DNA from: Enterobacter cancerogenus
GTDB lineage: Bacteria > Pseudomonadota > Gammaproteobacteria > Enterobacterales > Enterobacteriaceae
DNA length: 64,000 nt
NCBI RefSeq assembly: GCF_019047785.1
Contig: NZ_CP077290.1
Location: 868,001-932,000 of the forward strand
Reading direction: 5' to 3'
Positions 43,104 to 52,652 of this stretch are shown here, in pieces (the stretch's first letter is position 1; the number at the start of each line of letters is the position of its first letter). The notes under the pieces were generated by a model. The model ran no database searches. It was not told the origin of the DNA and saw only the letters and a program-made list of their open reading frames with translations. The translations under genes and the position numbers were made by a program.

Positions 43104-43349
43104 GACCTTAATAATAAAAAAACATCTTATCCGACCATCCTGCACCGGAGGAGTATTGATAATGAAAAACTCTCAATAACAGAAAAGCCCGTTTATTCAT
43201 CACGCTTTACTTATTTTACCTGACCGACATTTATACCGTAATCGTTTGATTAACGGCACCGTCTGCGTGCGCCTGTAATAAGCCTCCATCGCTTTTAAGG
43301 ACTGTTACAGCCGTTAATTCAACGACGTCGGGGAAAGACAGGAGTTACC

Positions 43350-44735
43350 ATGTCAAAGACCATTTCTGTAGAAGATGTTCCCCTTAATCGTTTCCACCGA
43401 CTGCTGACCGTGCGATCGGGCGGCGGATCCTTTGTCGATGGCTACGTGCTAAGCATCATCGGCATCGCGATGATGAAAGTCTCGCCCGCACTGGGCCTGA
43501 GCGCCTTCTGGGAGGGGCTGATTGCCGCCTCGGCGCTGATCGGTATTTTCTTCGGGGGGTTTATCGGCGGCGCGTTGACCGACCGACTCGGCCGCCGCGT
43601 GCTCTATTTCGTTGGCCCGACGCTGTTCGTGGTCTGCTCCGTGGCGCAATACTGGGTGCAGAGCGGCGAGATGCTGTTTGCCCTTCGCTTTATGAATGGC
43701 GTGGCCGTGGGGATTGAGTACCCGGTAGCAACCGCCTTCCTGGTGGAGTTTCTGCCAAAGAAAAATCGAGGGCCTTGTCTCGCCACCCTGACTATTCTGT
43801 GGTTCGCGGGGGCGGCAACCGCCTATCTGACGGGCGAAGCCATCCTCAGATTTGGCGGGCCTGACGCCTGGCGTCTGGCGCTTGCCAGCACCGCCGTTAT
43901 TGGCGTGCTGCTGTTCCTGGTCCGTTTGGGTACCCCGGAATCGCCGCGCTGGCTGATGAGTAAAGGGCGTCATGCAGAGGCCGAAGCGATTATTCGCCGC
44001 GTCTATGGTCCCGGTTTTGGTCTGGATAACCTGCCCGTGCAGGCCGAGAGCAAAAACCTCTCCTTTGCCAGCCTGCTGCATTCCGGCTATGGCAAACGGA
44101 TGGCGTTTGTCACCGTCTTCTGGACCTGCTCCGTCATCCCTGTTTTCGCCGTGTACGCCTTTGCCCCAAAAGTGCTGGACGCGCTGCACCTGACCGGCGG
44201 CTGGGCATCCTACGGCTCGGTTGCCATTACCCTGCTGTTTGTGGTCGGCTGCGTTATCGCTACCCGCCTGGTAAACATCCTTGGCCGCCGTAGGCTGCTG
44301 CTGCACAGTTTCCTGTGGTCGGGTCTGGCGCTGCTGCTGCTAGGGTTGTTGCGCGACGGCCCCTCTGCGGTGATCCTGCTGATGTTTGGCCTGTACGCCC
44401 TGTTCATTGGCGGCGCACAGGTGCTGCAGCTGGTCTACCCGAACGAGATTTTCCCCACCGAAATCCGCGCGGGCGCAGTCGGCGTTGGCACTTCGCTGTC
44501 GCGTATTGGCGCGGCCGTGGGGACCTGGCTGGTGCCGGTATCACTGCAAAGCCTGGGCATAGGCCCGACGATGTATATTGCGGCGGCCATCACCTTCTTT
44601 GGCCTGGTAGTGTCATGGTTCCTTGCACCTGAGACCGCTGCCCGTAGCCTGGAAGATGCCTCATCGCTTGAAGAGACCCCCCCGCGTGACAAGGTCTCCA
44701 TGCAGGCGGTCATGCCGAAACGGCAGAGTTTCTGA
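43350..44735 (+). CDS. MFS transporter, sugar-porter/AAHS type
   Basis: A 461-residue, twelve-helix major facilitator. Motifs: DRLGRR (around residue 76), GVAVGIEYPVATAFLVEFLPKK with the sugar-porter style acidic loop, PESPRWLMSKGR at the middle loop and NEIFPTEIRAGAVGVGTSLSRIG. Likely a proton-coupled importer for a small organic acid, polyol or amine. It may supply the catabolic genes to its left, but a 246-base gap separates it from the yddG-like gene. Confidence 0.87.
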   Translation: MSKTISVEDVPLNRFHRLLTVRSGGGSFVDGYVLSIIGIAMMKVSPALGLSAFWEGLIAASALIGIFFGGFIGGALTDRLGRRVLYFVGPTLFVVCSVAQYWVQSGEMLFALRFMNGVAVGIEYPVATAFLVEFLPKKNRGPCLATLTILWFAGAATAYLTGEAILRFGGPDAWRLALASTAVIGVLLFLVRLGTPESPRWLMSKGRHAEAEAIIRRVYGPGFGLDNLPVQAESKNLSFASLLHSGYGKRMAFVTVFWTCSVIPVFAVYAFAPKVLDALHLTGGWASYGSVAITLLFVVGCVIATRLVNILGRRRLLLHSFLWSGLALLLLGLLRDGPSAVILLMFGLYALFIGGAQVLQLVYPNEIFPTEIRAGAVGVGTSLSRIGAAVGTWLVPVSLQSLGIGPTMYIAAAITFFGLVVSWFLAPETAARSLEDASSLEETPPRDKVSMQAVMPKRQSF

Positions 44736-44741
44736 CGTCTT

Positions 44742-44771
44742 ACGCCGGGTAGCGCTGCGCTGGCCCGGCAC
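44742..44771. repeat. Short REP-like palindrome
   Basis: GCCGGGTAGCGCTGCGCTGG followed by CCCGGC between the convergent MFS and GlxA-type genes; it may also act as a terminator. Confidence 0.55.
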
Positions 44772-44781
44772 GCAAACTGCG

Positions 44782-45795
44782 TTATTCCCTCACCAGCTTC
44801 TCAACTTCCCGACGCCGTTTGCGAAACGAGCTGGGCGTTTCGCCGTACTGCTTGCGAAACCACGCGATCAGATGCGAGGCGTCCGAAAAGCCGGTGGCGG
44901 CAGCGATGGCCGTAATGCTGTTGCTTGAGTCTGCCATCAGCTTACGGGCCTGCTCAAGGCGCAGGGTGCGCCAGTAAACCGCTGCGGAATGGCCGGTGCA
45001 CTTGGTAAAAATCAAATTGAGCTGGCGGAAGGTGACGCCCGCAAACGTCGCTACGTCGCTCAGCGGGATCGGTGAATCAAGATGATGTTTCATAAAGCCG
45101 ATCACCTTGCTCACCAGTTCGTTTTCATACACGTCCGGGGCGTTGAGTGGGGCTTTCTGCTTCGCCTTACCGGCGGGCTGACTGGCGTCGTCCACCAGCA
45201 GATATTTCAGTACCTTCTGGGAGCGAACCAGCCCGCAGTGCTGACGGATAAGATCGGCCGCCAGATCGATCGCCGTGCCGCCGGGACAGGAGATAATGCC
45301 GCCGTCCTTGATGTAGGTTTTGTCGATGACCGGAATCGCCCTGGGGAAACGCATGCGGAACTCGTCGCGGGTGGTGAAGTGGATCGCGCAGTGACGCCCG
45401 TCCAGCAGCCCGGCGTTACCCGCCACAAATGCCCCGCTGCACAGGGTGATTATCGGGATATTCCTCGCGTGCAACTCGCGCAGCGCCTGCAGCAGCCAGG
45501 GCGGCGGGTTGCGCGTCTCCTCAAGCAGCCCGCCCGCCACCACAAAGTAGTCCCACGCTTTACTGAAATCGAGCGTCGCCGTCGGGGAGACCGGCAGCCC
45601 GCAGCTGGCCGTGACCGGCTGGTTATCGCAGGTCATCCACTCCCAGCGGCAGAATATCTGGCGACTGGAGAAGGATTCATCTGCCGCAAAGCGCAAAGAC
45701 TCCACCAGCCCGGCAACGGATGCCAGGGTGAACTGGGGCATCAGCAAAAAACCGATGGTCAAATCCGGCTTCGGTCCGGCGTGGAGTAAGGACAT
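44782..45795 (-). CDS. GlxA-family AraC transcriptional regulator
   Basis: A 337-residue regulator. The N-terminal DJ-1/PfpI-like domain (about 10-200, with the nucleophile-elbow LCSGAFVAGNAGLLDG) is followed by a C-terminal AraC double helix-turn-helix (about 235-330, SDVATFAGVTFRQLNLIFTK, IAAATGFSDASHLIAWFRKQ). Such proteins activate catabolism of amines or amino acids such as carnitine, choline and arginine. Its ATG overlaps the stop of the MarR gene by one base, so the two are coupled. Targets are not evident. Confidence 0.9.
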   Translation of the reverse strand: MSLLHAGPKPDLTIGFLLMPQFTLASVAGLVESLRFAADESFSSRQIFCRWEWMTCDNQPVTASCGLPVSPTATLDFSKAWDYFVVAGGLLEETRNPPPWLLQALRELHARNIPIITLCSGAFVAGNAGLLDGRHCAIHFTTRDEFRMRFPRAIPVIDKTYIKDGGIISCPGGTAIDLAADLIRQHCGLVRSQKVLKYLLVDDASQPAGKAKQKAPLNAPDVYENELVSKVIGFMKHHLDSPIPLSDVATFAGVTFRQLNLIFTKCTGHSAAVYWRTLRLEQARKLMADSSNSITAIAAATGFSDASHLIAWFRKQYGETPSSFRKRRREVEKLVRE

Positions 45796-46259
45796 TAGGT
45801 TGGCTCCTGCAATCCGCCCAGCTTGCTCAGCAAGCGCTTGAGGTCGGCGATGTCCTGCGCGTCCAGCCCCGCTGCGATAGTTTTTTCGGCATTTTTCGCC
45901 TGCTCAATCATCCGGGCGAGCATCGCTTCGCCGTCGGCGGTCATCGTGACCCGCTTGCGGCGACGATTGGCAGGGTCGGTCTGCACGTTGAGCAGTCCGC
46001 TTTTGGTCATGCGATCGATGACATAGGTTCCGGTGGCTTTATCAAACCCCGCCCGGTTGCCCAGCGTTTGCTGGTCGCAGACGGTTTCTTCGGCCAGCAC
46101 CACCAGTATGGCGTATTGCACCGCAGAAAGCCCGGTATCAACGCACTTTGACCAGCACGTCGAGGAGTACTGCCCTGCCCGACGCATCAGATGCATTAAC
46201 GAACTGTCACCGTGTGGCCATAGCGGCGCGGCAAGAATGAGATCGGGCTTTTCTGACAT
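45795..46259 (-). CDS. MarR-family regulator
   Basis: A 154-residue MarR-type regulator with the winged helix in the middle (QQTLGNRAGFDKATGTYVIDRMTKSGLL, then the wing DPANRRRKRVTMTADG). MarR proteins near aromatic-acid decarboxylases usually sense the phenolic acid. It is divergent from the UbiD-type decarboxylase with 130 bases between, and the inverted repeat at 46294-46318 fits its operator. Start at 46259 is chosen for its GAGAG site; the frame runs open to 46304. Confidence 0.88.
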   Translation of the reverse strand: MSEKPDLILAAPLWPHGDSSLMHLMRRAGQYSSTCWSKCVDTGLSAVQYAILVVLAEETVCDQQTLGNRAGFDKATGTYVIDRMTKSGLLNVQTDPANRRRKRVTMTADGEAMLARMIEQAKNAEKTIAAGLDAQDIADLKRLLSKLGGLQEPT

Positions 46260-46293
46260 CGGCTCTCTTGACTCCAGATAACGACAAACATAT

Positions 46294-46318
46294 AGTTCGA
46301 ACACAAACAGTTTGAACT
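46294..46318. promoter_or_regulatory. Inverted repeat, candidate MarR operator
   Basis: AGTTCGAAC and GTTTGAACT (8 of 9 pair) separated by seven bases, within the MarR / decarboxylase divergent region. Typical placing for autorepression and control of the decarboxylase. Confidence 0.6.
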
Positions 46319-46389
46319 TAAACTATAAACCTGAACGGACTTTATCGCATTCTACAGGATGTTTCCATGCCAGGCCTGAGGAGTGCCGC

Positions 46390-47844
46390 ATGAAATATTA
46401 TGATGATTTAAGAAGTTTTATCACTGCGCTGGATGAGATGGGCGACATTGCGCACGTTACTCGTGAAGTTGATTGCGATTATGAACCGAGCGCGATAACC
46501 CGCCGCAGCTACGAAACTCAGTCTCCTGCCCCGCTGTTCCACAACGTTGCGGGAGTGGCTCCGGGCTTTCGCCTGTTTGGTGCCCCGGCGAGCCTCTCCT
46601 CCCGCGCCGACATGCCCTACGCCCGGGTTGCCATGTCGTTAGGGCTGGCCCCCAACGCCAGCGGACCCGAGATTATCGAAGCCCTGTCGGCAGCGCGCAG
46701 CCAGCCCGGTATCCCGCCCGTGCGTGTGGGATCCGCCGACGCCCCCTGCCAGCAGAATATTTTACGCGGTGACGAGGCCACGCTGGACCGCTTCCCAATC
46801 CCCTTTGCGCATGATAAAGACGGCGGTCGCTATGCTAATACCTGGGGCTCGCTGATCGTCAAAACGCCAGACGGCAAATGGGTCAACTGGTCGATTGCCC
46901 GGGTGATGAAGGTTGACGGTAAGCGCATGGTAGGGCTGATCGTGCCAAGCCAGCATATCGGGCAAATCTGGACCGAATGGGTCAAACGGGGGCAGCCGAT
47001 GCCCTATGCGCTGGTTCAGGGGCCCGCCCCTGCCATCTCCTGCGTCTCCGGGATCCCCATTCCGGCCCACGCCGATGAGGCTGACTACATCGGCACGCTG
47101 GCAGGTGCGCCGGTCCCGGTGGTCAGGGCCGTGAGTATCGATCTGGACGTGCCGGCTACCGCGGAAATTGTCATTGAAGGGCACGTCTCCATCGAGCGCG
47201 ACTGCCAGGAAGGCCCGTACGGGGAGTACGGCGGTTATCTCGGCGAAGGTTCTTCGGCGCAGCCCACCTTCCACGTCGACACCATTACCCACCGCGATGA
47301 CCCGATCTGGCCGATGTCGATCACCGGACGGCCAACCGATGAGTCTCATACCCTGTGGGCCATGGGGCTGGCTGCCGATGCGTTAACCCATCTGCGCGAC
47401 GCAAACCTGCCCGTCAAAACTGCCTGGATCCCGGAGGATTCAACCGTGCACTGGCTGCTGGTAGTGATGCCGCAAAACTGGCGGGAACGTCTGCCGGGCA
47501 TGACCAGCGATGCGCTGTCACAGCGTATCGGTGAGGTGCTGTTTAGTACCGACGCGATGGTCTTTATCCCGAAAGTGTACGTGGTGGATGACGATTTCGA
47601 CCCCACCAATCTGCGCGAGGTGGTGTGGGTGCTGTCGACCCGCGTGCATCCTGTTGGCCGCCGCGCGGTGTTTCACGATCGGCGGGTGATTCGCCTGCCC
47701 CAGTGCTACGACGAAGAGGAGTACGTCGCGGGCAAAGGGCCGAAAGTGGTCTTTGATACCCTGCAAACCACTCGCCATCTGCATGCCTCTTTTGACCAGG
47801 GTTATCCTGCGGAAATTCGCCAGCGCGTACTGGATAACGAATAA
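46390..47844 (+). CDS. UbiD-family (hydroxyaryl-acid) decarboxylase
   Basis: A 484-residue prenylated-FMN-dependent decarboxylase of the UbiD family. Conserved stretches: MKYYDDLRSFITALDEMGDI, WGSLIVKTPDGKWVNWSIAR, ERDCQEGPYGEYGGYLGE (catalytic Glu region) and TGRPTDESH. The closest style is the C subunit of reversible 4-hydroxybenzoate/vanillate/protocatechuate decarboxylases. Those usually stand with a UbiX-like B and a small D gene; neither is here. The enzyme would depend on prenyl-FMN from a UbiX elsewhere. Start ATG 46390 fits the family. Confidence 0.87.
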   Translation: MKYYDDLRSFITALDEMGDIAHVTREVDCDYEPSAITRRSYETQSPAPLFHNVAGVAPGFRLFGAPASLSSRADMPYARVAMSLGLAPNASGPEIIEALSAARSQPGIPPVRVGSADAPCQQNILRGDEATLDRFPIPFAHDKDGGRYANTWGSLIVKTPDGKWVNWSIARVMKVDGKRMVGLIVPSQHIGQIWTEWVKRGQPMPYALVQGPAPAISCVSGIPIPAHADEADYIGTLAGAPVPVVRAVSIDLDVPATAEIVIEGHVSIERDCQEGPYGEYGGYLGEGSSAQPTFHVDTITHRDDPIWPMSITGRPTDESHTLWAMGLAADALTHLRDANLPVKTAWIPEDSTVHWLLVVMPQNWRERLPGMTSDALSQRIGEVLFSTDAMVFIPKVYVVDDDFDPTNLREVVWVLSTRVHPVGRRAVFHDRRVIRLPQCYDEEEYVAGKGPKVVFDTLQTTRHLHASFDQGYPAEIRQRVLDNE

Positions 47845-47990
47845 GTGAACAATCAACGCCTCTACGGAGGCGTTATTAAACCGCACATCAATCATCTTAA
47901 AAAATATATTCTTTTAAACGCTTCATAAACGTCATTTAAATTCCACAGCACGCCGTTAAAAAATGCGTATTATTCCCCTCGATTTACAAC

Positions 47991-48152
47991 GATCTCGTTA
48001 TGGCGAGGCTCCTGTACAAATACACGTTATCGCTCTGGTGGGTTCGAGAGAACCGGCACAGGGTAAAACAGGCACTGTCGAATCAAGGCTTTGTCAGTAT
48101 AACTTCCCTTGCGGGATACGGTGTACAGTGCTGAACCCAGGACGTGGGGATC
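47991..48152 (+). promoter_or_regulatory. M-box (ykoK) magnesium riboswitch
   Basis: The leader of the MgtE-type gene contains GCGAGGCTCCTGTACAAATA and then CACGTTATCGCTCTGG, close to the M-box core (GGTGAGGCTCCTATACAAAC...ACGCTACTGCCC). GATCTC (47991-47996) can pair with GGGATC (48147-48152) to close a P1 stem around about 160 bases, the normal M-box size. Past it, ATCTCT (48150) could pair instead with AGAGAT (48187) before a T-rich stretch, a possible switch; I could not settle the mechanism by eye. Confidence 0.8.
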
Positions 48153-48216
48153 TCTTCTTCGACATGCCCTGTCTTGCTCGCCCCTGAGAGATTTTATTAT
48201 TCAAAGGGAATTCACT

Positions 48217-49218
48217 ATGTCTTACGCTATTCACAATCACTCTCTGGCATTCAATGACAGCGCCGTTGCGCAATATATGAATACCGACTTTATTGTTCTC
48301 GATATTTCATTAAGCGTGGCGCTGGCACGCGCGCATTTTTTCGAAAAATTAAAAGACGATGATATTCCGTCGCATATTTTTATCGAAGACAGTGGCCGCC
48401 TGGCGGGCATGGTTGCCGTGCGTAAATTATTACAGGCCGCCGATACGGAGCAGCCGGTAAAAGGGCTGATGATTTCACAGTTTGTGCAGGTAAAACCGGA
48501 AGATGAGCGCGCTGATATCGCCGGGCTGTTGGCCCACGGTAGCGCAGATGTCGTACCCGTGGTCACCCATGGCAAGCTGGTGGGCTGCCTGACCGAGCGC
48601 GAAATTGCCCATCTGCTGGAAGACGATGTCACCGAGGATGCCCAGCTTCAGGGTGCCACCCTGCCGCTGGAAAAGCCCTATCTTGAGACCAGCGCGTTCA
48701 GTCTGTGGAAGAAGCGCGCGGTCTGGCTGCTGCTGTTGTTTGTGGCAGAGGCTTACACCAGCACGGTGCTCCAGCATTTCGAAGAAGCGCTGGAGTCCGC
48801 CATCGCGCTGGCGTTCTTTATTCCGCTGCTGATCGGCACCGGCGGGAACAGCGGGACGCAGATCACCTCCACGCTGGTACGCGCCATGGCGCTGGGGGAA
48901 GTCGGGCTGAAGGATGTCGGACGCGTGCTGCGTAAAGAGATGACCACCTCAATGATGATTGCCATCACTATGGGCATGGCGGGCTGTTTCCGCGCCTGGA
49001 TGATGGGTATCGGGGTCGAGATTACGATCATCGTCAGCCTGACGCTTGTCTGCATCACCCTGTGGAGCGCGATTGTCTCCTCGGTGATCCCGATGGTGCT
49101 TAAGCGCTGCGGTATCGATCCGGCGGTGGTTTCCGCGCCGTTTATCGCCACGCTTATCGACGGCACCGGTCTGATTATCTACTTCAAAATTGCGCAGTAC
49201 ACGCTGGGCCTGGAGTAA
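48217..49218 (+). CDS. MgtE-type magnesium channel, short form
   Basis: A 333-residue magnesium transporter: a CBS-domain pair (about 15-135) then the five-helix MgtE domain (about 165-333) with the pore motif PLLIGTGGNSGTQ and DPAVVSAPFIATLIDGTG. The N-terminal helical domain of classical, about 450-residue MgtE is absent, so gating must rely on CBS only. AAAGGGAA precedes ATG 48217. The M-box leader supports magnesium as substrate. E. coli K-12 has no direct counterpart. Confidence 0.88.
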   Translation: MSYAIHNHSLAFNDSAVAQYMNTDFIVLDISLSVALARAHFFEKLKDDDIPSHIFIEDSGRLAGMVAVRKLLQAADTEQPVKGLMISQFVQVKPEDERADIAGLLAHGSADVVPVVTHGKLVGCLTEREIAHLLEDDVTEDAQLQGATLPLEKPYLETSAFSLWKKRAVWLLLLFVAEAYTSTVLQHFEEALESAIALAFFIPLLIGTGGNSGTQITSTLVRAMALGEVGLKDVGRVLRKEMTTSMMIAITMGMAGCFRAWMMGIGVEITIIVSLTLVCITLWSAIVSSVIPMVLKRCGIDPAVVSAPFIATLIDGTGLIIYFKIAQYTLGLE

Positions 49219-49270
49219 TGGGTGAACGGCGCGCGCCTTTTTCAACGACGGCGCGCGCCATGGGGAGCAA

Positions 49271-50662
49271 TCAGGAATCCCAGGCCTGCTCAACCTTGGC
49301 GGCCTGATACTGCGGGGGTGGCTTACGGAAGCGTCGGGTCAGGTAGGTCAGGTACAGAATACCCACTGCGGCCCACACCAGCCCCAGCGTCAGGGACGTC
49401 GCTTCAAGGTTGATCCACAGCACGCCGACCGTTGCTGCGCCGATCAGCGGCAGCAGCAGATAGTGAAAACGATCTTTCCACGTTTTGTTGTAGCCTTTGC
49501 GCCGCCAGAAGTGGTTAAACACCGACAGATTGACGAAGGTAAAGGCCACCAGCGCACCAAAGTTGATCAGCGCCGTGGCGGTGACGAGATCAAAGAACAG
49601 CGCGGAAAGCGCAACGACGCCAACCATCACCACGTTCAAAGCAGGCGTGCGCCACTTCGGGTGGATGTAGCCAAACACGCGCTCCGGGAAGACGTTGTCG
49701 CGCCCCATGACATACAGCAGACGAGAAACGCTGGCGTGCGACGCCAGCCCCGACGCCAGCGTATTAACAAACGTGGTGCAGAGGAAAATCGACTGGAACA
49801 GTTTGCCGCCCACGTACAGCGCAATTTCCGGCAGCGCCGCGTCGGGGTCTTTGAAGCGACTAATGTCCGGGAAAAAGAGCTGCATAAAGAACGAGGCGAT
49901 GATGAAGATCAGCCCGCCGTACAGCGCGGTCAGGAAGATCGCTTTCGGAATGACCCGCGCGGCGTTCGGCGTCTCTTCGGAGAGCGTCGTAACGGCATCA
50001 AATCCAAGGAACGAGAAGCAGACGATGGTTGCCCCGGTGATGATCGGTATCAGATGGGCGTTCTGGCTGATAAACGGCTGGAGCGACCAGACGGTCCCCA
50101 CCCCCTCGCCGTTGTGCAGCCCGTGCACCACCAGCACCACGAAGACCACCATGATCGACACCTGCACCAGGACGAACAGGGTGTTGAAGTTGGCAACGAG
50201 GCTCACGCTTTTCAGGTTTGCCAGCGTCAGGATCGTGACAAAACCAACCACCCAGATCCACTGCGGCACCTCCGGGAACATGGCGGAGAGATAAATTTTC
50301 GCCAGCAGGACGTTGATCATCGGCAGGAACAGGTAGTCGAGCAGCGACGACCAGCCGACCATAAAGCCTACGTGCGGGCCAATTGATTTTTGCGCGTAAG
50401 TGTACGCCGATCCCGCTTCCGGGAACTGGCGCACCAGCTTGCCGTAGCTGATGGCGGTGAACAGCACGCCCGCCAGGGCCAGCAGATAAGAGGCCGGCAC
50501 GTGGCCGTTACTGATGCCGGAGACAATCCCGAAGGTGTCGAAAACCGTCATGGGCGTCAGGTAAGCCAGCCCCATCATCACCACCTGCCAAAGCTTTAGC
50601 GACTTGCGCAGGCGGGGTTTTTCAACGGCAGACGGGGCGTTCAGAGAGGTATTAGTCGCCAT
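49271..50662 (-). CDS. puuP: Putrescine importer PuuP
   Basis: A 463-residue, twelve-helix APC-family permease, very close to E. coli PuuP ([63 protein letters not shown]). It takes up putrescine by proton symport for the Puu pathway. It is downstream of puuA on the same strand but 359 bases away, so it may have its own promoter. Confidence 0.95.
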   Translation of the reverse strand: MATNTSLNAPSAVEKPRLRKSLKLWQVVMMGLAYLTPMTVFDTFGIVSGISNGHVPASYLLALAGVLFTAISYGKLVRQFPEAGSAYTYAQKSIGPHVGFMVGWSSLLDYLFLPMINVLLAKIYLSAMFPEVPQWIWVVGFVTILTLANLKSVSLVANFNTLFVLVQVSIMVVFVVLVVHGLHNGEGVGTVWSLQPFISQNAHLIPIITGATIVCFSFLGFDAVTTLSEETPNAARVIPKAIFLTALYGGLIFIIASFFMQLFFPDISRFKDPDAALPEIALYVGGKLFQSIFLCTTFVNTLASGLASHASVSRLLYVMGRDNVFPERVFGYIHPKWRTPALNVVMVGVVALSALFFDLVTATALINFGALVAFTFVNLSVFNHFWRRKGYNKTWKDRFHYLLLPLIGAATVGVLWINLEATSLTLGLVWAAVGILYLTYLTRRFRKPPPQYQAAKVEQAWDS

Positions 50663-51021
50663 AGACCTGACCTCCCATGCTTAGGGTTGCGTGTCGGGGC
50701 ATGCGCCTCAGGACACACCTGCCTGGCAAGGGAGGAAATAATAAAAAGGGAGAGAGAACGTCGCAGCAGGACAGCGCGGTCTGGCATTCAGGGCGAAGGA
50801 GAGCGTGGCCTCCCTCACCTTGCGGATATTTAAACATCTGCATCATTTCATTTCCTCGTCACACACAGTGTCGTTAACTGAAGCCCCGTTGCCGCCTGCG
50901 CTCCTTAACGCGACACCCGGGAAATGGCTGGATCACCAGCAGTTTTTTCGGCCAGGCTCCGCGCAGACCGTATGATGCTACTTATTAGACTGTCTCAACT
51001 GGCCCCTCGCGGGGCACGTTA
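50663..51021. other. puuA-puuP gap
   Basis: 359 bases with no convincing gene; probably the puuP promoter region. No terminator, repeat or PuuR-like box was found by eye. Confidence 0.5.
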
Positions 51022-52440
51022 TCAGGCGTTTTTCAACATCCACTCAATTTCGGTTTCTGTGATAAGACGCTCAAACTGCAGCAGTTCATCGTTTTTGCAG
51101 GCGTGATAAACATGGCAGAAACGCTCGCCCAGACGTTCGCGCAGATCGTCGTTTTGCATAAACGTCCACAGCGCGTCGCTCTGGCGGATAGGGAACGGCA
51201 ACCCGTCCTGCTCAAGCCCGTTACCTTCCACTTCTTCCTGCAGCGGTAAATCATTGTCCAGCCCGTGCAGGATCCCGGCGAAAATAGCGGCCATCACCAG
51301 ATACGGGTTAGCGTCCGCTCCCGCCACGCGATATTCGACGCGATGGTTATGGCGATCGCCACACGGAATGCGCAGGGCAACCGTGCGGTTGTTATGCCCC
51401 CAGGACGCCTGGGTTGGCACATACATCCCCGGCTGGAAACGGCGATACGAATTGACGTTGGGTGCCAGCAGCGCCATCGATGCAGGCATCAGGTCGATCA
51501 TCCCCGCCAGCGCCCGCTTCAGCAGCGCGGAATCTTCCCCGTCTTTATCAGCCAGCACGTTCTCGCCTTTGCTGTTTTGCATGCTGATGTGGATGTGCAT
51601 CCCGCTTCCCGCATGCTCTTCGTACGGCTTCGCCATAAACGTGGCGTGCATCTTATGTTTTTCCGCCATCAGACGCACGAGACGTTTTAAGGCCAGCGCA
51701 TCATCGCAGGCATCAAGCACGTTTTCGGTATGGTGAAGGTTGATTTCAAACTGCCCCGGCGACGCTTCCGCCACCGCGCCATCGGCGGGGATCAGCTGGA
51801 GCTGCGCCAGCTCGTCAATGTCGTTCAGCACGTCGGCAAAGTGGTTAAGGTTGTCGACGGAATAGACCTGGCTCTGGGTATTACGCACGTCGGTACCCGG
51901 CGCGCACGGTGGCTGGAGATACCCTTCGGCGTCGCGTTTGCGATCGAGTAAATAGAACTCCAGCTCTACCGCTACCACCGGGAACAGACCGCGCTGGCGC
52001 AGCTGCTGCCAGAGTCGGTTGAGAACGTTCCGTGGCTCAACGTCAAAGGGAGCGCCATCTTCATCAATCATCGTCAGCTGAACCTGACCAATATATTCAG
52101 GGTCGGCAGCTGATGGGGTTAAGGTGCCCGGCACCGGGACGCAGGTGCAATCCGGCTCACCCAGCTCTTGCCCTAATCCGGCCTCTTCCACCACATTACC
52201 GAGAATGTCCATGGCAAAGACCGACGCCGGGAAGTAGCAGCCTTTTTCCAGCTTGCTCAGGCCAGCAACCGGAATGCGCTTGCCGCGGAAACACCCGTTC
52301 AAATCGGTAAGCAGTACGTCGATAAACTGGGTATTCGGATAGTTTTCCAGATAGCGCTTCACCTCCTGGCTAAATGCGCTGCCCCGCCTCTCTTCCGACT
52401 GCTGCACAAAGTTCTCAACTTCTACGATATTGGTTTCCAT
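51022..52440 (-). CDS. puuA: Glutamate-putrescine ligase PuuA
   Basis: A 472-residue member of the glutamine-synthetase fold. It joins glutamate to putrescine with ATP, giving gamma-glutamylputrescine, step 1 of the Puu pathway. Visible motifs: ATP/metal site VVAVELEFYLL, GSGMHIHIS and NSYRRFQPGMYVPTQASWGHNNRT with the glutamate-binding loop. Divergent from puuD; PuuR-like boxes lie between them. Confidence 0.96.
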   Translation of the reverse strand: METNIVEVENFVQQSEERRGSAFSQEVKRYLENYPNTQFIDVLLTDLNGCFRGKRIPVAGLSKLEKGCYFPASVFAMDILGNVVEEAGLGQELGEPDCTCVPVPGTLTPSAADPEYIGQVQLTMIDEDGAPFDVEPRNVLNRLWQQLRQRGLFPVVAVELEFYLLDRKRDAEGYLQPPCAPGTDVRNTQSQVYSVDNLNHFADVLNDIDELAQLQLIPADGAVAEASPGQFEINLHHTENVLDACDDALALKRLVRLMAEKHKMHATFMAKPYEEHAGSGMHIHISMQNSKGENVLADKDGEDSALLKRALAGMIDLMPASMALLAPNVNSYRRFQPGMYVPTQASWGHNNRTVALRIPCGDRHNHRVEYRVAGADANPYLVMAAIFAGILHGLDNDLPLQEEVEGNGLEQDGLPFPIRQSDALWTFMQNDDLRERLGERFCHVYHACKNDELLQFERLITETEIEWMLKNA

Positions 52441-52483
52441 GATTTACCACCGTTTTGGGTTTGCGTTCGCGGACTTCGACTGT

Positions 52484-52498
52484 CAAATATAATGTCCA
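52484..52498. promoter_or_regulatory. PuuR-like box, puuA side
   Basis: CAAATATAATGTCCA matches 12 of 15 bases of the E. coli PuuR site AAAATATAATGAACA, about 45 bases before puuA. Confidence 0.6.
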
Positions 52499-52652
52499 TA
52501 CTATCGAATCTGTATGCAAACAAATTGTTTGTCAAATGTTAAATTAAGTTTGCAAATGGCAGATCCCACTGCTAGATTGAGAAAATATTGAACGAAATGG
52601 CCGTTTAATATGCGAAACCGGCCTAAATTTAGTCCACTTTGTGAGGGCGATC

